A stretch of DNA of 64,000 nt from Nematopogon swammerdamellus (Eukaryota; Arthropoda; Insecta; Lepidoptera; Adelidae). The stretch is from the NCBI GenBank assembly GCA_946902875.1, contig OX336341.1:992001-1056000 (forward strand), written 5' to 3'. The position numbers were made by a program, and so were the translations under genes. Each line of letters opens with the position of its first letter. Within the stretch, counting starts at the first letter, position 1. Of the stretch, positions 56,399 to 64,000 are shown piece after piece. The notes below the pieces were generated by a model that saw nothing but the letters and a program-made list of their open reading frames with translations, did not search any database and was not told the DNA's origin.

Positions 56399-58224
56399 GT
56401 AAGCATATTTGATTGGTTGGGAAGCGAAAGAGTTAATCGTGAAAAGGCAATTAAAAAAATATACCATACTTACATACAACCGATTTCAACACGATGGGTT
56501 ACATACAATGTAATTGCCGGCTAAATTATGCTAAATGTATGAGACATTTCACTTTAAGGGACGTATAAGTGTTAGACTTGAACTAACCGGGGTTCGTGAA
56601 AACGGGCAATAATGGTTTAAAATTAAAAGAATAAAGTAAGAATTGGTTAAGTGCGAGTTTTACTTGCGCATGTAGGGTTCCGTAAGTGTAAAAGGATTCG
56701 AATAGACATCCCGCCATACCATTTTCTACTGCTCTTTCGATCACCTTTCCTTCTTATTTTCATATTTTTTCGATGTCGGGTTTTGACATCATTTAGTTTT
56801 TATTTGTTTAACAGTATAAACACAGAATAACAAGAAAGAATACAACAGTATTATGTATACTTCTCTCTACTGAGTAAAAACTTAAATTTTATTGAAGTCA
56901 TTTACAAGCAGTGGGCAAGGCAGTGTAGTTTTAATAAGGTACAAGGGATTATATATAACACGGAACCTAGTGCCCGAGCATAGTGCACACTTGACTAGGT
57001 TTGTTACTATAATCTCACAGGCTTTGATAGCCACCACCCAAGCCGCCGCACTCCGAACACAATTGTCGACGTTAGAAAGATATTTTAATTATTCTCTATG
57101 TGTAAAAACATAATCAGTAGTTATTGTAGTAGGTTTATTCTTCATTATGAACTGAAAGTGGTCATTAACATGGTCTTTAATGAAATGACGCAGCGTACTT
57201 CTTGTACGTGAAATCATTTGCATAACATTGTTAGATATCACGGCACATAAAACCATTACACGTATGATATGTGGTTAATTCCTTAACACGTTGACTGGTT
57301 TACTACTAACTATATTTTCTTATTATTAGTATTGACTATGAACTTGATAAATTAAGGTCGCTAGAACGCAGCTTTTAGGATGTCAGCAACCATTCACATC
57401 TGACATTTCATATCGCTACTGCCGGAGTGTACTTTGTCCGTGCGTGTAGGTCGCTACAGGTCAGGTTGGGTTGTCATAGCAACCATCTGATAAATTGATA
57501 AAATTATTTTAAATTATTGTGTCAAATTATTATATCAAATCAAACGAAATGTGCTTATACTTTGCGTTAAATGCCACTTTTTAAACTCACTGAAGCGGTG
57601 TTCTAGCTTCTTTATCATATTTTATGTAACCCAAGTAGGGTTAAATTTATATCATAGTAAAAGAGTATCATGGAAACCCTGTTAATGCTATAAACGTTAT
57701 GCGCACACAGAGTGTTCCGTAGCCAGTCCGTTCTTGTACAGGTCTGTTAACCAAAGCTGGCGCGTGCACAGTACTCACACCAATGCAATTGTGCAAGTGC
57801 GAGTGAGACAGATCGGGCGTATGCAGTGCGACGTCACCCATGCCAGAGAATACTAAATAGGTACTATCGTACCAGAAGCGACAATCCACAAGGCCACATA
57901 AAGGAATAGCTACTCTTGCGGAGACGCAATAAAGTATAATTCAGCTCGCAAAGCGCTGCATGCCTAACTCGAATAATAGCCTACATCACACTTCTATTTC
58001 TATCGCATATCTCTATATCTCTCTATCTATCGCATAACTCATAACTCTATCGCTCGCAAGCGCGGGGCTGCCCGCCGGGTTTTGTATTCTCAGAATATCG
58101 TGCGCTGTAGGTGATCATCGCGGTAGGTATGAAGGAGTGGCTGAGGCCTGCCCATGCGCTTACACACAGACACTACGCGATAGTGTTAGTACATGCCAGC
58201 TTTGATTAACAGAGTGCGCTCGGC
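56399..58224. other. AT-rich DNA, nothing recognised
   Basis: No repeat or exon seen on either strand. Confidence 0.4.
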
Positions 58225-58345
58225 GATAGCGCACCGCCGAGCCTCCGCGCCGGCGCGGCGCGGAGGCGGCGCGGCGGTGGCGACCAATCGCGGCACCGGG
58301 GGCGGGCGGCGCGGGGGCGGCGGCCCCTCTCCGCCGCGCAATCCA
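58225..58345. other. Very GC-rich island between AT-rich flanks
   Basis: About 120 bases composed almost entirely of G and C and dense in CpG, abruptly bounded by AT-rich DNA, about 570 bases upstream of PEMT. Open frames exist on the minus strand but are Arg/Ala/Pro low-complexity. It could be a promoter-proximal island, a 5' non-coding exon or a simple-sequence expansion. Confidence 0.4.
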
Positions 58346-58822
58346 CAAGAATGATATTTTCTCTATAGCCGTTTAGATAAGATATAAACTTCAAAATCAT
58401 TTTCATTGCGTAAATAAATGGACTAAGTACCTTTATTAACTTTTTAGATTTATTGCGTTTTATGTTTCTGAAAAATTGCCTTAGACAGCGTATGTGACAC
58501 AAACAGGCAGACGGACACGGACCAATTTTATAAGGGTACCTGCCAGCGCAGCGTCGCCTTGCTATGTATACCTAAAAATTAAGAAATCTCTCAAGCCCTA
58601 ATTGTCGTCTTCATCGTGGACTCTGATTTCATCCGCATACGTGTGACCCGACGCGCGACAATACGATAACATACAAGAGCCGATTTAGATAATTGTCATA
58701 CGCACCCACATTATTAGTTCTTCATTACATCACCAGTTCCCAACTTGACCCGTGTGGTGTGTGTGACACTGAACTCGCAAACAAAAACATAGGTGATCGT
58801 ATGTTCTAACGATAACACGCGC

Positions 58823-58829
58823 TATAAAT
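58823..58829 (+). promoter_or_regulatory. Possible TATA box for PEMT
   Basis: TATAAAT lies 95 bases before the PEMT start codon, within a sequence ending CGCTATAAATTCATC. A transcription start about 30 bases downstream would leave a 5' UTR of about 65 nt. Inferred from sequence and position only. Confidence 0.35.
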
Positions 58830-58917
58830 TCATCCCGCACCGGGTATCTCGCTCTTCATTCCGGTGGTAGAGCTCGCGGCAACGTTTGCCTCCCTCGCAT
58901 CTCCAGCAACATCCACC

Positions 58918-59550
58918 ATGGACGCCGACATCAGTCTACTATCAACGGTGCAAGATTCGTGCGCATCGCTGTACAACTCGATCGACTTCAGTGATCCGAA
59001 CTTCAAGATCGCCTTATTCTGTGTGGCATTCCAGCCGACATTTTGGAATATAGTCTCGCGCGCCGAGTACCACACCCACTTCTTGTCGAAAGCCATGAGG
59101 AGCCGCAAGCGAGGCTGCTACGCTTTCGCGTCGGTCGTCTTCAGCTTTGGTATTATCAGAAATTATTTCTTTGAGAAAACTTTGCGCAATCAAGATTTTT
59201 CGTCGATAATGCAGAGTGAGACAGCTAAAATGGCCGGATTAGTGCTAGTGATTCTAGGCCAGATTCTCGTTTTGAGCTCTGCGTATCAATTGGGTATCAT
59301 CGGAACTTATTGCGGAGACCATTTTGGGATTCTGATGAAGGAGAGGGTGACGAAATTTCCATTTAATATTTGCAATAATCCGATGTATCGAGGCTCCACC
59401 ATAACGTTCCTTGGAACATCACTGATGAGCGGTAAACCGGTCGGATTGATAATAACGCTGTTCGTCCATTTGTGCTACGAGTTCTCCATAAAGTTCGAAG
59501 AACCGTTTACCACAAAGCTTTACGAGACCAAAAATGATAAAAAGAACTGA
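58918..59550 (+). CDS. PEMT: Phosphatidylethanolamine N-methyltransferase (PEMT), intronless
   Basis: Single open frame of 210 residues, close to the roughly 199 of vertebrate PEMT. The ATG at 58,918 has an excellent context (ATCCACCATGG). An in-frame upstream GTG extension was rejected. PEMT converts phosphatidylethanolamine to phosphatidylcholine in three S-adenosylmethionine-dependent steps in the ER/mitochondria-associated membrane (family knowledge). Diagnostic segments seen: FQPTFWNIVSRAEYHTHFLSK (about 38-58), GTYCGDHFGIL (129-139), ERVTKFPFNICNNPMYRGST (142-161) and FEEPFTTKLY (193-202). The paired glutamates at 194-195 and the glycine-rich GIIGTYCGD segment correspond to the SAM-binding sites of the family. 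About four hydrophobic helices are visible (near 30-47, 67-84, 105-128, 174-192). The C-terminus ends in lysines (NDKKN). The whole coding sequence lies in one exon. Confidence 0.92.
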   Translation: MDADISLLSTVQDSCASLYNSIDFSDPNFKIALFCVAFQPTFWNIVSRAEYHTHFLSKAMRSRKRGCYAFASVVFSFGIIRNYFFEKTLRNQDFSSIMQSETAKMAGLVLVILGQILVLSSAYQLGIIGTYCGDHFGILMKERVTKFPFNICNNPMYRGSTITFLGTSLMSGKPVGLIITLFVHLCYEFSIKFEEPFTTKLYETKNDKKN

Positions 59551-60190
59551 ACCTGCAGGCGTGACATAAGAAAACGCTCCGTCGTTATGTGACATACAAT
59601 CTATCGCTTTGTTGGAGCACCTGAGTGCTTGGGACTTCACGTCACACGCCAGCCACCACCCACCGCCAGGTCCATCAGGAAGATGACATGGATAATGATA
59701 ATAAATACTTTTAAAACATTGTAATATTCATAACATATTGTATATTTTATCCTTTTTTATCAGAATGCTGAAAATATGTTAAGCGCAATCATAATGCAGT
59801 TAGTCACTTACTAGTACCATCTAGTACTTTCTAGTATGTACATTTTAGGGACAGAAATTATTTGTAGTGACAGATAGGTTCTATCCATGGATTGTAAATA
59901 ATTTACACGTGATACTTGAATTCACTACATGTCAGTGATCTGTATTTATTGCAAGGCAGAATGTATTACTTCTACATAGAGATTCTATCTTTGAGAAATC
60001 ACGTGTAGTGTTCCGCCTTTGCGCACTGTTGCATATTCTTATTTCTTTTCGTGTACTTTTTATTCTTTAATTGTTTGCAATAAAGAGTTTCTATTATATT
60101 CTGTTCTATCTATATTTATTGTAAGTAATTATATCAGATTCGAATGTGTTGCTCTACGTACATATCTGTATATGCATGTAGTACGTATCA
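59551..60190 (+). other. PEMT 3' flank / 3' UTR
   Basis: AT-rich non-coding sequence. The first AATAAA is at 59,700-59,705, about 150 bases past the stop, and another is at about 60,080. No poly(A) tract follows the first signal, so there is no direct mark of retrocopying. Confidence 0.4.
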
Positions 60191-60194
60191 GAAT

Positions 60195-60358
60195 GATATG
60201 TCATCGCTTATTCCATGGGGAGTACTCGGAGGAGCTGTTTAACGCGATACCGCCGTCCCTTTTCCACCTCCGCATCATGCACACTGGGCAATGATTGCAC
60301 CCCTACGCTGGACTTACCGCGGATGCGTACCAATCGATTCTGCAGATCTTTCCTCTAC
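60195..60358 (+). repeat. LINE L1 fragment, truncated at both ends
   Basis: L1 from CTTATTCCATGGGGAGT to TTTCCTCTACT, where SINE A begins without spacer. Confidence 0.75.
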
Positions 60359-60728
60359 TTCAGCCTCGGTAGCTCAGTGGTGCGGTCGGTCCACTGTTGT
60401 TAAGCACACCTTTTCAGTACTTGGATGAGTGACCGCTCGACCGTTGGAGGCTGACCGTGGCTCGGATTCCACGTAAAAATATAGGTCCCTTCTCTTCTTA
60501 CCTTACTAGGTGGTAGGGTTCATCCCGCCCGGGTTGGTACCACCGCACTGAATGAAACGTCGGTCGAAACGGCTGTGTAAATAGTTCGTGTTTTCCGTCG
60601 GGTTCAGTGTAGCCGGCATGAAATGAAGAGAAGCACTGACACGGAACCTAGTTCAACAAGGTGCTATGGGCTGACATCACGGATGTTGTATGTAGGTGAC
60701 GTAGCCAACCGTGTCAGTTTTCATAAAA
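60359..60728 (+). repeat. SINE A, full length
   Basis: Complete head (diverged 5S part), body and poly(A). Joined directly to LINE L1. Confidence 0.85.
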
Positions 60729-61089
60729 AAATACTTATATAAAAATATTCATTAATAAATCACATATACCAGTACCTACTCACATACAGGAAATGAACAC
60801 TTTCCGAAAGTATTACTACTACAGTAATTTCGATTAAATTGAAGCTATCGCAACCGTCAATCAACTACACAGCAGTTCTCTCTCGCCTAATGCGACAGTT
60901 ACGTATCGCGTATCAATATAAACACTAGTTAGTGTAACGTGTATCGTCGCTTCCCTCAGTTCCGTTACAATTGACAAGAAGTGTCGTGTCGCAACATCCG
61001 CGTCTGCCGCCGCCACCGCGCTGTCATCTTCGCTTCACTATAGTTTTGGTCAAATTGAACAATTCAAAGCATTTTGCTAGCATGCAGAG

Positions 61090-61345
61090 CTGGCCAGCCT
61101 CGGCAGCTCGTTTTTTTTTATGTAAACCAACATGGGTGGCTGCCGAGAGACCAATGGTGCATTCGACAGAGCCAAAAACACCTCCCTCCTCGCGAAACCA
61201 CGTTCATTCAGTTGGCGCAAAGCGTCCGCCTCGGCGAGCGATCGATAAAATTAACACACAGAGCGCGGTCGGACTTTTTATGGGTCATCGTCTGATCGTT
61301 GAGGCTGACCGTGGCTCCGATTTTACGTAGAACTGAAGGGCCCTT
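61090..61345 (+). repeat. Decayed SINE A head split by an L1c tail
   Basis: GCCAGCCTCGGCAGCTC, insertion (61,111-61,203, reverse L1c 3' end with T-run), then GGTTCATTCAG and a degenerate body (GGCTGACCGTGGCTCCGATT). Confidence 0.55.
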
Positions 61346-61444
61346 CCTAAGAGCCTCACTAGCAGTGGCGTGCACAGACATTCGAGACTGGGTAGGCAGG
61401 CAGCAATGAAGATTCAAAATAAGTACATAATTTAAAAAGTCTTA

Positions 61445-61640
61445 TGTCTAGACTTCCCATTGGAATTGCTGGCTATACTTGACTATAGAAGAACACAGCC
61501 GAGGCTGTTATGCGGTCATCTTGCGTCCAGTACGGTGGTATCAATCCAGTATGCTTCAATTTGATCCTACCACCTAGTTAGAGACCAACAGCTTTACACC
61601 ACCGGTTCTGAACGGTGAAGCAGCTGGTGCAAATAGGCAC
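61445..61640 (-). repeat. SINE B, head-side part
   Basis: GAGGCTGTTATGCGGTCATC to TGAACGGTGAAGCAGCTGGT. Lacks the poly(A) side. Confidence 0.7.
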
Positions 61641-61744
61641 CGAAAATGTTAACGTCAGAAAAAAACTTATTTACTCAGTCGGTCGGATTCTAATGTCTTG
61701 CCTTGAGAACAAAAATCCAAAGCCAAGACAGCGCCGACCATCTG

Positions 61745-61803
61745 CCACTCATTGGGTGTACCGTGTACTGTAATAGGTGATGTAGTCAAGTTCCATTAAA
61801 AAG
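61745..61803 (+). repeat. SINE A tail scrap
   Basis: TAATAGGTGATGTAGTCAAG then TTCCATTAAAAAG. Confidence 0.5.
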
Positions 61804-62548
61804 TGACTTAGTTATACCTTCGTAACTACGAAAGAGCTGCTTGTAAATTCGGTCAAACTGATTAACGTTTTTTATTTAAAAGTTTACGCAATTCGATTTG
61901 ATGTCCATTGAAACGATTGCGGAAGATGCTCGAACTAATCCCTTGCTTTCAAAGCAGACGCGCGCATCTCTCGTGCGTTTCCGTGATTCCACGCACTCGT
62001 GTTATGTTAAATTATATTACTAACTAGCTGAGCCCGCGGCTCCGCTCGCGTGAAATTCGTATTCCAAAGAAGAATGTAAGTAACTAAGGGCGAGGCCGAA
62101 GGCCGAGCTGCGTTCAGGTAATCGATAAACCTTCTTAAAGAAAGTAACTAACTAAGGGCGAGGCCGAAGGCCGAGCTGCTTTCAGGTAAACAATAAATCT
62201 TTCTCAAATAAAGGAAGTAAGTAAGGGCGAGGCCGAAGGCCGAGCTGCGTTCAGGAAGACGATAAACCTTCTGGAAGAAAGGAAGGAACTAAGTGCGAGG
62301 CCGAAGGCCGAGCTGCGTTCAGGTAAGCCAAAAACCCTCTTCCGCCTTCTGGCCTCGCCCTTAAATACTTCCTTTCTTCGATAGAATATAATATCGTTTA
62401 CTCAATCTATTTATTTCATAAAAATAAAAAAGTAATATTAATAACCAAAGAATTAAACCTACCTAATAAACATTAAAATAACTATCAAAACGGGCATTTT
62501 CAAATGTTCTTAGAGCACTTGCGGCATTACCCCGCTGGATGGCAAGGC

Positions 62549-62860
62549 TTACCCTTTTGAATGAAGTACATAAGCCCTTGATGGCGGGACACCAGTTGCG
62601 TCAACCAGCTCAAACCTCTTTTTGGCTTCACTGCTCCACGGACCGAGGGTTTCAACCGCAAACGCAACAAATTCGAAATCTTGAATTATATTTCTATATT
62701 TGCTGCGTTTGAGGCTCTCCGCCCCAGCCTCGGCCGCGCCAGCCGCTCTTGAAGATGTCCTAACGTGACTTGGAGCCAATGTGAGAACAAAAGTGGCGTT
62801 CCACATCAAAGAACTACCCTTAGTCCATGGCACTAAGGTGATAGCGCCCGATGCTTTCAC
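62549..62860 (-). pseudogene. Mobile-element protein fragment inside the foldback element
   Basis: About 100 residues open on minus: GAITLVPWTKGSSLMWNATF, then LAPSHVRTSSRAAGAAEAGA and KYRNIIQDFEFVAFAVETLG. The pattern (W..G.SL.W..T..LAPSH ... AG.AAE ... K..KY ... F.F...AVET.G.W) is one I recall from proteins of uncharacterised animal mobile elements with a possible nuclease-like core. I cannot name the family. No start or complete domain. Confidence 0.45.
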
Positions 62861-62880
62861 CTTAGTGCCATGGACTAAGG
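62818..62880. repeat. Perfect 23-bp-arm hairpin
   Basis: Arms 62,818-62,840 and 62,858-62,880 (CTTAGTCCATGGCACTAAGG core) around a 17-base loop, at the start of the coding remnant. Looks like an inverted duplication. Confidence 0.75.
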
Positions 62881-63475
62881 TGATAGCACTAAGACTCTTG
62901 CCATCCAGCCGGGAATAACCGCGAGGTTCTAGGATGCACGGTATATTTGCCGTTAGAAGCGTGGACTTTATAATAAAATTTAAATTAAATTAACTCAATC
63001 TTAATATTAATTAACTTTATTCGAGATGGTTTAGCTTCTTCCTGAACGCAGCTCGGCCTTCGGCCTCGCCCTTAGTTACTTGCTTTCTTCGAGATGGTTT
63101 TTCAATTATCCGAACGTAGCTCGGCCTTCGGCCTCGCCTTAGTTACTTACTTTCTTCAAGATGGTTTAGCTTCTTCCTGAACGCAGCTCGGCCTGCGGCC
63201 TCGCCCATAGTTACTTACTTTCTTCGAGAAGGTTTATGGTCTTCCAGAATAGAGCTCGGCCTTCGGCCTCGCCCTTAGTTACTTACTTTCTTCAAGAATG
63301 TTTTTCTTCTTCCTGAACTCAGCTTCGCCTTCCGCCTCGCCCTTAGTTACTTTCATCGAGAAAGAATATCGTTTACGTGAGCGCAGATCCGCCTTCGGGC
63401 CCGCCTTTAGTTACTTACTTTCTTTTTTTTAAATACGAATTTCACGCGAGCGAAGCTGCGGGCAACAGATATATA

Positions 63476-64000
63476 AATTTTATTGCACCAATGACAGCGA
63501 CATAACTTCGACTTTCAATTATTATTTTTATTTATCAAACAATTTGTCACCGGCCAGCTCACGTCGAGATGACAGTTCTCCGTTGTCAACATGACATTTT
63601 AAATTGTTGTTTACCTTTACTTTGGATTACGTGATTTTTATTATATTTTTTAATTATTATGTTCATCCGGGATTTACACTGTCGCTATAAAAAGTTTCGT
63701 CAAATTCCGTTCAGTGGTTTTTGCGAGATGCGCGTACAAATAGACATTTTTGCATTTACGATTTTATGATATGTATAGAAAGAATAGATATGTATAGACT
63801 ATTGTGTTCAAGTTATAAAAAAGAAAAACTGTCATTTTCGTTGTATCTACTTATTTTTAAATTTCGAATGAATATTTTATTCAAATTGTATTTGCTGCCA
63901 GTTCTCAAGATATAATTATGTACTTTGGACTACGTGATTTTAAACGCGCAATAATGTTTATAATTGTTAATTTTTTTTTATTTTTGTTATTTTTTTTTAC
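63476..64000. other. AT-rich DNA with LINE-type tail
   Basis: TCCGTTCAGTGGTTTTTGCG at about 63,705-63,725 is a retroelement 3' phrase. The rest is AT-rich without features. Confidence 0.4.

Larger units (their letters stand above)
62025..63475. mobile_element. Foldback-like element with inverted minisatellite arms
   Basis: The left arm has four 68-69-bp units (starts near 62,085, 62,153, 62,222 and 62,290) built on GCGAGGCCGAAGGCCGAGCT. The right arm has about six inverted units (63,030-63,420). Outer ends are CCCGCGGCTCCGCTCGCGTG and CACGCGAGCGAAGCTGCGGG. An inner inverted pair GCTGGATGGCAAG / CTTGCCATCCAGC (about 62,534 and 62,894) encloses a coding remnant. The architecture resembles Drosophila FB elements, but the sequence is different. 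Confidence 0.65.

Noticed and set aside
58206..58502. Arg/Ala/Pro-rich minus-strand protein
   Set aside because: Produced by the GC-rich island, and the composition is simple-sequence.
58864..58917. Longer PEMT N-terminus starting at an upstream in-frame GTG
   Set aside because: The ATG at 58,918 has a strong initiation context and gives the usual family length.

Overview
This is a stretch of insect nuclear genome, almost certainly from a moth or butterfly (Lepidoptera). The sequence is AT-rich and gene-poor. Genes have short exons and canonical GT-AG introns. Most of the rest is interspersed repeats of kinds known from moths: tRNA- and 5S-derived SINEs, non-LTR (LINE) 3' ends and hAT-like non-autonomous DNA transposons. 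A short run of the insect telomeric unit TTAGG is also present. There are no bacterial operons, CRISPR arrays or phage genes.

Three host protein genes can be supported. (1) 13.9-19.0 kb, + strand: the first four coding exons of a SETD3-type SET-domain protein (actin-histidine methyltransferase family). The reading frame is open at the last splice donor, and I found no later exons. (2) 44.8-21.8 kb, - strand: a gene for a single-pass membrane protein. It has a signal-peptide exon, an 18-kb first intron and four further exons. The five exons splice in frame to 1,079 residues, with a low-complexity ectodomain, an EF-hand-like loop and one membrane span near the C-terminus. I do not recognise the family. 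(3) 58.9-59.6 kb, + strand: an intronless phosphatidylethanolamine N-methyltransferase (PEMT). Genes 1 and 2 converge between 19.0 and 21.8 kb. Nothing suggests that the three genes share a pathway.

The rest is mostly repeats, given working names here. SINE A has a tRNA-like plus 5S rRNA-like head and occurs in about 18 copies. SINE C has the same body with a different head. SINE B is a second abundant family. SINE E has a tRNA head and a LINE-like tail. LINE ends are L1 (copies at 3.2, 31.0, 35.3, 49.0, 51.8, 54.7 and 60.2 kb, all +), L1c (43.5 kb), L2 (0.2, 22.9, 51.6 kb), L3, L4, L7, L8 and others. Repeat D is a recurrent target for other insertions. Structured elements include three hAT-like elements, a 0.5-kb inverted-repeat element at 11.7 kb, foldback elements at 41.2 and 42.5 kb, a 1.4-kb Foldback-like element at 62-63.5 kb, and two very short palindromes (4.45 and 28.3 kb) that share terminal bases and have exact 6-bp flanking duplications.

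Regions with no recognisable content are AT-rich intergenic or intronic DNA. The largest are 0.83-1.57, 1.9-2.8, 7.97-8.88, 32.0-35.0, 35.5-38.0, 44.9-46.2, 51.9-53.0 and 56.4-58.2 kb. Repeat boundaries are approximate unless a target-site duplication is given.
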